DNA of 64,000 bases from Hoylesella pleuritidis JCM 14110 (GTDB taxonomy: Bacteria > Bacteroidota > Bacteroidia > Bacteroidales > Bacteroidaceae). Positions 16,913 to 25,068 of the stretch are shown piece by piece (the first letter of the stretch is position 1; every line of letters begins with the position of its first letter). The DNA is taken from assembly GCF_000613725.1 (NCBI RefSeq), contig NZ_BAJN01000008.1, forward strand, positions 1 through 64,000. Direction: 5' to 3'. Position numbers and translations under genes: made by a program. The notes under the pieces are model-generated. The model searched no databases. It saw only the letters and a list, made by a program, of their open reading frames with translations, and had not been told where the DNA came from.

Positions 16913-19804
16913 TTATTCCGTTTCTTTCACATATTCCGTAGGCTTGACACCGCAAATGTTCTTAAATGCGCGAACGAAAGTGGAATAGTCGGAGAAACCG
17001 CTCAGTTCAGACACTTCCTTGAAATTCATCTGGGGATTCTTGTCAAGTAGCTGTCTCGCTTTCCTGATCTTGATGTATTGGATGAAAGTTGTAGGCGTAT
17101 AGCCGGTCAGAGCCGTCATCTTGCGATAAAACTGGCTGTTGCTCATACACATCTTCGATGCAATCTGCGTAACGTCCACATTTTTCCCGGCGTTCAGCAG
17201 CAGATAGATATGGTCTGTCACGGCCAGTAGGAAGCGGCGATCGGCGACATCTTGTAATGTATTTTCTTCCTTATTCTCCGTTCCCTGCGAATATTTTTCC
17301 CGCAGCAGTCGGCGCTGTTCCACCAGCTTCTCCACACGCATACGTAATTCTTGGCTGCTAAACGGTTTGGTAAGATAGGCGTCGGCCCCGGCTTCCAACC
17401 CTCTGACGCGGTCTTCTTCACTAATTTTCGCCGTAACAATGATAATGGGCACGTGGTTGATAATCTCGTTGCCACGCACCCGCCGGCACACTTCCAACCC
17501 GTCCATACCCGGCATCATTAAGTCGGTAATGATGAGATCGGGCACGAGCTCCTTTGCTTTTTCCAATCCCCCACGGCCATCCGATGCATAATAGATGGCG
17601 TAACGGTCGGCCAACTGTGAACCGATATAGGCAGCCACATCGCTGTTATCTTCGATAATGAGCAACCTTTGACTGTCATTGTCTTCTGCTTCGCTGTCAT
17701 TCGGTGTGACGGGACATTCGGGCAACAGAGGCGTGTTCACAGCTTCTTCTGTTCCGACAGCAGCATGAATGTTTTTACCATGACGGACGGGAATGGAGAG
17801 ATGAAATGTCGTGCCCTTACCCAATGTACTTTCGATCTCAATAGTACCGCCCACCGCATCAACAATCTGCTTTACCAAAGCCAATCCCACACCTGTGCCG
17901 AGATGGGCCGCTTCGCTTTCGGCCTGATAAAATGGTTCGAAGACGTGGGCGAGACTTTCTGCCGGAATACCTTTGCCCGTATCAGCTATATCGAGCAGTA
18001 CACGTTCACCTTCGCGCCATACGCTGAGGCTCACTTTGCCGTATTGTGGCGTGAACTTCAAAGCGTTGGAGATCAGATTGTTCAGTACCTTATTCACATA
18101 GTCGGGCACGAAATCCATCACGGTATCGCCTTTCGAGATAAACTGCAAATCGATGCCACGGCTGTGGGCATAATCGCGATAACTCTCCACTATCATTCCT
18201 ACCTGTACGGCAATGTCACCGCAACGCAGATCGGGGTTCCCTACGGCCGACTTCACCTTTGATATATCCAAAAGCTGATTGATGAGTGTGAGCAGACTGT
18301 TGCCCTGCCGCTCGATGGTAAACGCCCGCTTACGTACCGATTCGGGTGTTTCGGTATCTTGGGCGATATCACGACTCAAACCAAGTATCACACTAATCGG
18401 TGTACGAAACTCGTGGGTGATATTGGTGAAGAAGTTTTCACGCAGGGTACTCATCTTTTTCAACAGCAAGTGATTTCGTCGTTTCATCCGACCCGAATAA
18501 AACAGGAAAGCCACGGTGAGCAGCAACAATAGAACCAACAGAATTCCCGTATAGAGAATACCGAGTTTCGCCGTGCGTTCCGATTCTAATTCTTGCCGTG
18601 CCTGACTCATCCGCTCTGCCTGCTGCCAGTGCTCAATATTCAGACTCACGTTCTGTATCCGGTTCATCTTTTCTGCACCCGCCACACTGTCTTGCAATGC
18701 CGATGCCTGTACATGATTCGCCAAAGCACGACGATAATCGCCCTGCTTCTCATAAATGCGAAAATAAAGGGCATAAATATCGGCAAGGTGCTCCTTCGAC
18801 TTGATTTTCCTTGCCGTAGCTTCTGCCTGATGCAGATTGTCAAGCGCACGCGTCTCATTGCCTGTTACATAATCGATATGTGCTAATGCAATCAGCGACT
18901 CCAAAGCGTGCCACTCATCTTTCGAGACTTCCATCAACCCATAAGCCGTTCGATATTCAACATAAGCCTTGTCGTATTGCTGCGCCTCCTCATAGAGCAA
19001 ACCATAATACGTATGGCAGAGCGCAATACCTATATCATTGCCGGCCTTTTGATTAAGTTCCATCGAACGACGGTAATACACCCAGGCCGAATCGTTCTGC
19101 CGGCGATGCTTGAAAATCGAACCAAGGTTGGCGTAATTGATGGCCTGCCCTACAGCACTACCCAATGCTCTTTCCCCTGCAAGAGCCAGACGGAACGCAC
19201 TGTCGGCACGCTCGTAATTACCTAATGTCAGATAGATATTGCCCAATCCGTTGAGAGATTTCACACGGTTTTTCTTTGCCGTAAAAGAGGTGTCTGTACA
19301 CGCTTCGCAGAGTTTCAACGCACGGTAGTGATATTCTTGTGCAGCGTCGAGTACACCGAGCCTACGATAGTCTGTACCGATATAATTGAGTGCCTGCACC
19401 CATTCGAGCGTATCGCCTAATGATTCGGCTTGTTTCAATCCTTCTCCATGTACACGCAACGACTCATCGAATCTACTCTCATTGCGCAAAGCTTTACCCC
19501 ATTCCCGAAGAGCGGCGATACTGCCAAGGCGATTGCCCTCAGCTTCCAAGCGTTTTTGCAGCAGAGCAAGCGAGTCTACCGAGTGTACTGTACTTACAAT
19601 ACTGTCGGCTGCACGCCGCTCCTCAGGTGTAAAGCCGACAGATTTCTTTCCACAGGAAACAAACAGAAACAAGATGATTAAGACGCTTACAATCAAGCGT
19701 GGTCTCTCTTTCCATCGGAAAGATAAAGGCACAAAAAGGTTGTAAAGCAGCTTGGCAATTGTATTTTCCGTATAGTATCGGACAATTGTTTCTCGTCTGA
19801 TCAT
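16913..19804 (-). CDS. Hybrid two-component regulator (HTCS) with TPR sensor and AraC output
   Basis: The 963-residue protein joins sensor, kinase, receiver and DNA-binding domains. After a signal/anchor (VLIILFLFVSC) it has about eight TPR-like helical repeats (residues about 70-400), a TM helix (416-438), a HisKA domain with His464 in NITHEFRTP, a HATPase domain (NALKFTP, DTGKGIP, GTGVGLALVKQ), a receiver with Asp761 in DLIITDLMMPG and a C-terminal AraC helix-turn-helix (SNSQFYRKMTALTGYTPTTF). The start at 19804 is chosen because the promoter at 19839-19870 lies inside a longer reading from 19849. Similar regulators control nutrient or surface loci next to them. Direct repeats and the accessory island lie just upstream on the other strand. 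Confidence 0.9.
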   Translation of the reverse strand: MIRRETIVRYYTENTIAKLLYNLFVPLSFRWKERPRLIVSVLIILFLFVSCGKKSVGFTPEERRAADSIVSTVHSVDSLALLQKRLEAEGNRLGSIAALREWGKALRNESRFDESLRVHGEGLKQAESLGDTLEWVQALNYIGTDYRRLGVLDAAQEYHYRALKLCEACTDTSFTAKKNRVKSLNGLGNIYLTLGNYERADSAFRLALAGERALGSAVGQAINYANLGSIFKHRRQNDSAWVYYRRSMELNQKAGNDIGIALCHTYYGLLYEEAQQYDKAYVEYRTAYGLMEVSKDEWHALESLIALAHIDYVTGNETRALDNLHQAEATARKIKSKEHLADIYALYFRIYEKQGDYRRALANHVQASALQDSVAGAEKMNRIQNVSLNIEHWQQAERMSQARQELESERTAKLGILYTGILLVLLLLLTVAFLFYSGRMKRRNHLLLKKMSTLRENFFTNITHEFRTPISVILGLSRDIAQDTETPESVRKRAFTIERQGNSLLTLINQLLDISKVKSAVGNPDLRCGDIAVQVGMIVESYRDYAHSRGIDLQFISKGDTVMDFVPDYVNKVLNNLISNALKFTPQYGKVSLSVWREGERVLLDIADTGKGIPAESLAHVFEPFYQAESEAAHLGTGVGLALVKQIVDAVGGTIEIESTLGKGTTFHLSIPVRHGKNIHAAVGTEEAVNTPLLPECPVTPNDSEAEDNDSQRLLIIEDNSDVAAYIGSQLADRYAIYYASDGRGGLEKAKELVPDLIITDLMMPGMDGLEVCRRVRGNEIINHVPIIIVTAKISEEDRVRGLEAGADAYLTKPFSSQELRMRVEKLVEQRRLLREKYSQGTENKEENTLQDVADRRFLLAVTDHIYLLLNAGKNVDVTQIASKMCMSNSQFYRKMTALTGYTPTTFIQYIKIRKARQLLDKNPQMNFKEVSELSGFSDYSTFVRAFKNICGVKPTEYVKETE

Positions 19805-19838
19805 TGGGCGTATATTAAAGATAAAGTAAACTTCTCGC

Positions 19839-19870
19839 CAAAGATACAAAATCTTTCGATTCCGACCAAA
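19839..19870 (-). promoter_or_regulatory. Bacteroidetes-type promoter for the HTCS gene
   Basis: On the minus strand TTTG (19870-19867), a 20-bp spacer and TATCTTTG (19846-19839) match the Bacteroidetes vegetative promoter. Transcription would start near 19832, about 28 nt before the chosen ATG at 19804. Confidence 0.75.
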
Positions 19871-19955
19871 TCTTTACACAAGAAACACCATAAAATCACA
19901 TTCTTGCATTTTCCACGCCCACTTTCCTTTATATAAAGGAACTCCAAGCGTTTTA

Positions 19956-20022
19956 TGCACGATTTTGCAAGAATGGCGGAAGTGAAGATTGCACGATTTT
20001 GCAAGAATTTTGATTGATTTTG
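19956..20022 (+). repeat. Direct repeats, candidate regulator-binding sites
   Basis: The 19-mer TGCACGATTTTGCAAGAAT occurs at 19956-19974 and 19990-20008 (34 bp apart). A partial third copy (TGATTTTGCAAT) follows at about 20014-20025. The array ends about 25 bp before the -7 box TATATTTG (20049-20056) of the small gene at 20112, and 85-185 bp upstream of the HTCS promoter. This is where an AraC-type regulator would be expected to bind. Confidence 0.6.
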
Positions 20023-20111
20023 CAATGCCTCTTCCCTCGTTCTGCCCCTATATTTGCAAAAAATAATCACCATGCCGACAACAGTCGACCCTCCTTATTA
20101 ATATACAAGGT

Positions 20112-20360
20112 ATGGAACAAGAGAAAAACGACATGTCGTCTCGGCAGGACAAAAGCCTGACTACCGCAGACGACCGCATCCAACTCCTCGATACCATCAA
20201 AGAGATGGTCAAAACGGAAGTGGACAAACGCATCAGCGAGAAGCCCTGCACCGAAGAAGGGAATAATCCCCATCCCGAAAAACCACCGCCACGAAGACCA
20301 AGGGAGCATTCCCTATCGTGGCAGGGCATCCGAGATTTCATTTACGAACTGTTATTCTAA
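20112..20360 (+). CDS. Small hypothetical protein at the start of the accessory island
   Basis: This 82-residue reading is charged and helical in the first half (DDRIQLLDTIKEMVKTEVDKR), Pro-rich in the middle (PHPEKPPPRRPRE), and ends in a short aromatic helix (WQGIRDFIYELLF). It has no signal peptide or recognised domain. A -7 box TATATTTG lies 55 bp before the ATG, and the direct repeats lie just upstream, so it is probably expressed and regulated. I do not recognise the family. The next gene begins 190 bp downstream. Confidence 0.5.
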   Translation: MEQEKNDMSSRQDKSLTTADDRIQLLDTIKEMVKTEVDKRISEKPCTEEGNNPHPEKPPPRRPREHSLSWQGIRDFIYELLF

Positions 20361-20483
20361 CGACAGATGAATGATATCCGGCCAGTGTAGTCATATTCAT
20401 TTCGTTTTCATTTAACTGATGTTATAAACATTGCGCATTTCTTCCTCATATACAAACATATTCTAATCTTCAACAATCACCCT

Positions 20484-20509
20484 AACGCCCGAACCTCCGA
20501 TACGGCGTT
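20484..20509 (+). repeat. AACGCC...GGCGTT leader hairpin, copy 1
   Basis: A 6-bp stem (20484-20489 with 20504-20509) lies about 40 bp upstream of the OmpA-like start. The same stem with a C-rich loop recurs in the leaders of the beta-helix gene (25005-25029) and the second lipoprotein gene (26587-26613). Confidence 0.5.
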
Positions 20510-20549
20510 GCTCCGAAAGGAGTTGCAACAGGGAGGTATCTTAAACAAT

Positions 20550-21892
20550 ATGAACAAAAGACGGACAAAACCGCTCATCCCGCCGCTCAGCGGCCGATGG
20601 GCACGAGTGGGTCTCAGCGTCCTGTTCTCCGCAACCGTAGCCGTCAGCGCACAAGCGCAGACTGCTGACGGGGAAGGAACACAGCCACCACGAGACCGGA
20701 ACAGCGAGCTGCGCACCCGCACCTGGAGTATCTACACCGAGGGCGGACTGTCGTGGGCAAGCGACGTGTGGTATCAGAACCTCGATGCCAAATGCAGTTA
20801 CAAACAATCGCCCGCCGTGGGTGGCGGCATCGACTTCACCATTCGCCCTTGGGTGCGTGTGGGGGCCGAGTATCTCTGGTCGCGCTACCGCCGTGAGCAA
20901 CGCTTCTCTACACTCAACACCAAGACGATGCCCGTCAAGATCTACGGCAACTACCTGATGAACTACCACAACGCCAAACTGGGTATAGGCTTCAATCTGA
21001 TGGAGCTATGGCCTCACCGACGCGCACAGTGCTGAACATCTGGTTGAGTACGGGCATAGGCTACACCTTCGCACGAGGCAATGAGTACACCATTACCTTC
21101 AGCAACACCAAGACGCAAGGCGGTAAGACCACGCCTATCGGCGAAGACGAGAACATCGGCAACGACTCAGAAGTGACCGTCACGGGCAATGTGCGCACCA
21201 CGAACCGGCACGAGCGCTTCAACAAGCTCTACATCCCTGCCTCGCTACACATCGAAGCCGATATGAGCCGACGCTTCACCATCGGACTCAAAGGCGAGAT
21301 GGACTGGCTGCTCAACCGCAAGACGACGATGCCCAAGAGTCTCCTCTTCGGTCTGGCCACTCTGCGCTACAACTTCGTGGCGAGCCGCGCCAGAGTACTG
21401 ACAAAGTATTACACCGGCGAGATAGACGCTCTGAACGACCGCATCAACACATTGCAGCGGGAGACTGAAGCCGAGCAGACACGGGCTAACCGGGCTGAGG
21501 CTGACAAGGCAAAGCTCCGACAGGAGTCCGAAGACCTACAACGCCGCTTGGACGACTGCCAAAACAGCAAGGCCACGAGAACACAGAAACCCTCGTACGT
21601 TGTGCGGTTCAACAACGACAGCCACGTACTGACGCACAAGGAAGCCAACCGCCTGAAACTCTTTGCACAGGTGATGATGGGGAACAAGTTCTCCATCGTA
21701 GCCGAAGCCAGCACACCCGGCACCGACGAACACAACCTGAGGCTCAGCGAGCGCCGTCTGCAAAGCGTGGTCAACGTGCTGCGGGCAGAGGGCATTGCCC
21801 CGGCCGACATTGAACCACAGACCGCCATCGGCGCACGAAACGGCATTGCAACCGCCGAGGGACGAAGAGTAACCATAAATGTAAAAGACTAA
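20550..21892 (+). CDS. OmpA-family outer membrane protein (one frameshift in this sequence)
   Basis: Read with one added base near 21031 (CAGTG-CTGAAC), this gives a continuous protein of about 447 residues. It has a signal peptide (after MNKRRTKP, ending VSAQAQ), a beta-barrel region (WVRVGAEYLWSRYRRE, LGIGFNLMELW, then LNIWLSTGIGYTFA), a coiled coil about residues 295-345 (INTLQRETEAEQTRANRAEA) and an OmpA C-terminal peptidoglycan-binding domain (VVRFNNDSHVL, EASTPGTDEHNLRLSERR). As given, the first frame stops at 21035 and the second opens at 21008. The coding is GC-richer than the core genes. Start 20550 (ATG) is chosen because the upstream extension has only a TTG. It probably links the outer membrane to the wall. 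Confidence 0.8.
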
Positions 21893-22001
21893 CAAACGTG
21901 AGTAAAGAAAGAATTGAGTAAAAAGAAAAAAGGAAGAGCAGGGCAGACCATTGTCTTAGCTCCTTCAACTCCATCAATTAAACTCCTAAATTTAAATAAT
22001 T

Positions 22002-23636
22002 ATGAAACGAATTCAATCTATCCTGCTTGCCATCGCGATGCTGTTGGCAGCACCCGCGTTCTTCACCGCATGTCAGGAGGACGCACCCGAGATCAATTAC
22101 ACGATGAACGTGTCAGTCATCAACGATTTCACCAAGGTGGTGGAAGCTATCAACAACGGCTTCCTGAAAAACGAGGAAGCCATCAAGAAGCTCACCGAAT
22201 CCATCGACAAGATGAACGTAGACCAGGCTGCCAAGTTGCAGGCCATCACCGACGTACTCAACTCCGTGAACGCCACGCTCAAGACCAAGCTCGCAGCCAT
22301 CGAGGCAGCGATGCAGGCGCAGACGCTCATGCTCGAAGCAAAGCTCGACCTCTTGGAGAAGGCCGTGAACAACCAGACCATCAAGATTGACGAGATGGGC
22401 ACACTAATCGCCACGGCCATCGACAAATCACGTGACGAACTCGCCAAGAAACTTGCGGCTATTTACGACATCATCGAGAGCACAGCCAAGACGCAGGCCG
22501 AGAAGCTCGCGGCCATCCAGGGAGCCATCGAGGCCCAGACCCTCTCGCTCGCAACAAAGCTCGGTCTCTTGGAAACAGCCATCAAGAATCAGACTTTGAA
22601 GATTGACGAGATGGGCACGCTCATTGCCACGGCCATTGACAAATCACGTGACGAACTCGCCAAGAAACTTGCGGCTATTTACGACATCATCGAAAGTACA
22701 GCCAAGACACAGGCCGAGAAGCTCGCGGCCATTCAGGGAGCCATCCAGGCGCAGACCCTCTCGCTTGAAGAGAAGTTAGGCCTCTTGGAAGCTGCCATCA
22801 AGGCGTTGCCCGACTACAGCTCGCAGCTCGCAGCCATCGAGACCGCCATCAAGAACCTACCCGACTACGGCGACAAGCTCGATGCCATCGCCACGGCCAT
22901 CAAGGCCATACCGGACTATAGCGACAAGTTCGACGCCGTGACGGCCGCCCTGGGTGCGATGAAGGCGCAGGTTGAAGCACTCGGCACAGCACAGGCCGGC
23001 ATCGTTACGGAAATCGGCAACACTACTGCCGCCATCAACGCCCTTATTGCAGCCGTGAACAGCGGCAACACCGCTGCAGCTGCAGCCCTTGCCGATATTG
23101 TCAAGAAGCTTGAAGAGTTGAAAGAGAAAATAGGCAACGGCAGCGGAGGTTCCGGCGGCGGCTCTGGTGGCGGAAATAAAGATGATGAATACGGCAGTAA
23201 CCCAGACTTTAATAGGATCACATTTGTGCAAATCATCCAGTTAGCTAACAAGATGAGCAAAAAGAGCTTTAAACTACATAAAGGTATCTTCCTATTCAAA
23301 ACCAATGAGGGACGATTAGGGAAAGCGGAAGTGAAGATCTATCCGGAAATGTATGACATAAATAAGAAGAATAGACTCCTATTCGAACTTGCGTATGTGC
23401 TTTATAACCCAGACGGGACCCTTTATCGGAAAAATTACTGGCTCTTTAATGCTAAGCTGGGATCCAGCAGGAGTGTTGATTTTGACTCTGGTAGCGTTGG
23501 GAGCGGTATCGGCACTGATTGCCACATAACATTGAATGTAAAGGAATTCTCCGATCCCTTTTATCGTGTAATTGAGAGCGAAAAGTTCACCTCCAAGAAT
23601 GGTGCCAGATTTATGACTTATCTCAAATATGACTGA
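22002..23636 (+). CDS. Coiled-coil repeat lipoprotein, surface candidate
   Basis: This 544-residue lipoprotein (lipobox FFTAC, Cys24, followed by QEDA) is a long helical stalk, a Gly/Ser hinge and a globular tip. Residues about 124-267 are two 72-residue repeats beginning NQT(I/L)KIDEMGTLIATAI. A related diverged unit precedes them, and shorter units with LPDY or IPDYSD follow (about 268-320). A GSGGSGGGSGGG hinge lies near residue 385. The C-terminal 150 residues (ITFVQIIQLANKMSKKSFKL, YVLYNPDGTLYRKNYW) are beta-rich, lower in GC and not recognised. The shape suggests a surface fibre or adhesin-like stalk, but no function is established. It follows the OmpA-like gene by 109 bp. Confidence 0.7.
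   Translation: MKRIQSILLAIAMLLAAPAFFTACQEDAPEINYTMNVSVINDFTKVVEAINNGFLKNEEAIKKLTESIDKMNVDQAAKLQAITDVLNSVNATLKTKLAAIEAAMQAQTLMLEAKLDLLEKAVNNQTIKIDEMGTLIATAIDKSRDELAKKLAAIYDIIESTAKTQAEKLAAIQGAIEAQTLSLATKLGLLETAIKNQTLKIDEMGTLIATAIDKSRDELAKKLAAIYDIIESTAKTQAEKLAAIQGAIQAQTLSLEEKLGLLEAAIKALPDYSSQLAAIETAIKNLPDYGDKLDAIATAIKAIPDYSDKFDAVTAALGAMKAQVEALGTAQAGIVTEIGNTTAAINALIAAVNSGNTAAAAALADIVKKLEELKEKIGNGSGGSGGGSGGGNKDDEYGSNPDFNRITFVQIIQLANKMSKKSFKLHKGIFLFKTNEGRLGKAEVKIYPEMYDINKKNRLLFELAYVLYNPDGTLYRKNYWLFNAKLGSSRSVDFDSGSVGSGIGTDCHITLNVKEFSDPFYRVIESEKFTSKNGARFMTYLKYD
22371..22802 (+). repeat. Two in-frame 216-bp repeats within the coiled-coil lipoprotein gene
   Basis: Copies at 22371-22586 and 22587-22802 each encode 72 residues. 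A central stretch of more than 50 bp (from ACAAATCACGTGACGAACTC on) is identical including third codon positions, so the duplication or homogenisation is recent. The number of copies could vary by recombination. Confidence 0.85.
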
Positions 23637-23714
23637 TTATATGCTCGTAACCGAGATTCCGTAAGGTCAAGGATATTAGCTGATGATGAATAGCAATCCC
23701 ATCAAGTTTCTCAC

Positions 23715-23738
23715 CCTCCCGCCGCTGTGGGCGGGAGG
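23715..23738 (+). terminator. GC-rich hairpin after the coiled-coil lipoprotein gene
   Basis: A 9-bp perfect stem (CCTCCCGCC, 23715-23723, with 23730-23738, 6-nt loop) lies between the coiled-coil gene and the next lipoprotein gene. No U-tract follows, so termination is uncertain. Confidence 0.35.
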
Positions 23739-23815
23739 AGAATATAAGCCCTTCGAATCGTACGCGACGGGAAGGCAAGATAAAAGCGACAAACATTTCA
23801 AAACATTCAACAACA

Positions 23816-24364
23816 ATGAGAATAAAACAATTCTTTGCGAACGCGGCAAGCAAGGCTCTTGCCCTTGCAGCAGCAGTGATGATGAGCATGGCGTTCACCG
23901 CCTGCTCGAGTGATAACAACGACGAGCCGAAGCCCGAGATGTTCAGCAACACCGTGACCTTAGACGGCGTGGAAAAGCCCATCCTCAAAGCCAAATACGA
24001 CGACAGGGGCAAAGGCAACTACTTCCTCTACCTCAACCTCTCGGCCGATGGTAAGGAAAGGGTGACGATCCAACTTAACAAGAACCTGCACATGACCGGC
24101 AGCCCCATCAAACTGACCAAAAAGGAAGAGCAACACGACGGAAAGTGGTATTGGGGGGTAATTTACTCTGACTACGGCAATAGTTTGTTTGATACTTGGG
24201 GTGCCTTCGGCAGTTCTAATACCATCTTCGACACCGGCACCCTCACCATGAGCGGCTCGCCCGACGGCACCGCCAACATCAAGCTCGAAAACGGACACGT
24301 AAAGGGTAGCGACGGTAAGGAGCACACCTTCGCCATCAGCTATAAAGGCACTGCAACGGAATAA
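23816..24364 (+). CDS. Island lipoprotein, paralogue 1
   Basis: This 182-residue lipoprotein (lipobox AFTAC, Cys30) has a mature domain of alternating strands: NTVTLDGVEKPILKAKYDD, NYFLYLNLSADGKERVTIQL, PIKLTKKEEQ, FDTGTLTMSG and LENGHVKGSDGKEHTFAISY. It is clearly paralogous to the protein at 26662-27225, sharing N-terminus, TVT(L/I)DGVEK, LSAD and GKEHT blocks. I do not recognise a named family. The two paralogues flank the HU-like and beta-helix genes. Surface or periplasmic location is inferred from the lipoprotein signal. Confidence 0.75.
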   Translation: MRIKQFFANAASKALALAAAVMMSMAFTACSSDNNDEPKPEMFSNTVTLDGVEKPILKAKYDDRGKGNYFLYLNLSADGKERVTIQLNKNLHMTGSPIKLTKKEEQHDGKWYWGVIYSDYGNSLFDTWGAFGSSNTIFDTGTLTMSGSPDGTANIKLENGHVKGSDGKEHTFAISYKGTATE

Positions 24365-24390
24365 AACAGAGCAACAAAACAACGCCTTCG

Positions 24391-24458
24391 GTATCCCACG
24401 AGTGGGGTACGATGATACCCCACGAGTGACCTATCGAGATACCCCACGAGTGGGGTGC
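24391..24458 (+). repeat. Triple ATACCCCACGAGTG box array
   Basis: Three boxes (TATCCCACGAGTGGGGTA, ATACCCCACGAGTG, ATACCCCACGAGTGGGGT) lie about 24 bp apart between the first lipoprotein gene and the HU-like gene. The first and last are near-perfect palindromes. The three-box layout is reminiscent of the 63-bp family, but the core and spacing differ. Confidence 0.7.
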
Positions 24459-24510
24459 AAAAGGCACGATTACAGAACAAAAGTCATAAACCAATTAACA
24501 GAAAACAGCT

Positions 24511-24929
24511 ATGATAGAATTTGAAGTAAAATCAAGGAAACTCAACATCGGCAAGCGCAAGGGACAGACGGTTTATTTCGCTTCGCCCAAGTCGAACCAA
24601 CACCTGACCAACAAGATGGTGGTAGACCGCATCGTGCGCGAGACCTCGCTCTCAGCCGGCGACGTGTCCAACGCGCTCATCTCGCTCGGCGCCATCGTGC
24701 GCGACGCTCTGCTACTGGCTCAAGCGTCGATCTGGCTGACCTCGGTTCGTTCCGTGTCGTCGTCCCGCCGAAGATGATAGACAAGGAAATCGACGTTACC
24801 GCCGAGACGCTCAAGTCGCCCAAAATCGTCTTCACGCCTAAGATGCAGATGCGCGCGGCCGCCAAGGCCGTGGAGCTGAGCGTGGACAACCCCAAGCGCA
24901 AGAAGAAAGAAACGATGCCCAAACCGTGA
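24511..24929 (+). CDS. HU-HIG-like DNA-binding protein (one frameshift in this sequence)
   Basis: Adding one base near 24713 (CTACTG-GCTCAAGC, restoring LLLGSS) gives 139 residues of an HU-like protein: an N-terminal part EVKSRKLNIGKRKGQTVYFAS, helices with NKMVVDRIVRETSLSAGDVSNALISL, then DLADLGSFRVVVPPKM and a basic end with NPKRKKKETMPKP. This matches the Bacteroidetes HU-HIG group of histone-like proteins, thought to bind or bend DNA. As given, the frame breaks after AQASIWLTS and stops at 24777. It sits between the palindromic array at 24391 and the repeat-led beta-helix gene. Whether it acts on these repeats is speculation. Confidence 0.75.
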
Positions 24930-25003
24930 GGAGGATGAGAAAGAGTTGACGAGTTTTTTCTCGTTAACTTGTTAACTCGTCCACTCGTATACAAGTTAAA
25001 CCT

Positions 25004-25064
25004 AAACGCCCAAGCCCCCACACGGCGTTCCCTCCCCCCAGGGGGAGGGTCATCAGGGGGGCAC
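25004..25064 (+). repeat. Leader repeat, copy 2 (AACGCC hairpin plus C/G-rich hairpin)
   Basis: An AAACGCC...GGCGTT stem (25004-25010 with 25024-25029) is followed by a strong CCCTCCCCC/GGGGGAGGG hairpin (25030-25049) and GGGTCATCAGGGGGGCAC. It ends 4 bp before the start of the beta-helix gene. The first stem and the last 18 bases recur at 26586-26653. Confidence 0.75.
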
Positions 25065-25068
25065 CTTT

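Noticed and set aside
22371..22802. Tandem repeats as possible variable-number or CRISPR repeats
   Set aside because: The repeats are in frame, 216 bp long and encode a coiled coil, so they belong to the lipoprotein gene.
24391..24458. Possible CRISPR-like array
   Set aside because: Only three boxes of about 14-18 bp with 6-10-bp spacers, palindromic cores and no cas genes.
20550..24929. Programmed -1 frameshifting in the OmpA-like and HU-like genes
   Set aside because: No slippery heptamer or downstream pseudoknot is evident at the break points, and the same kind of break occurs in mreB, rodA, moxR and others, which points to a common technical cause.
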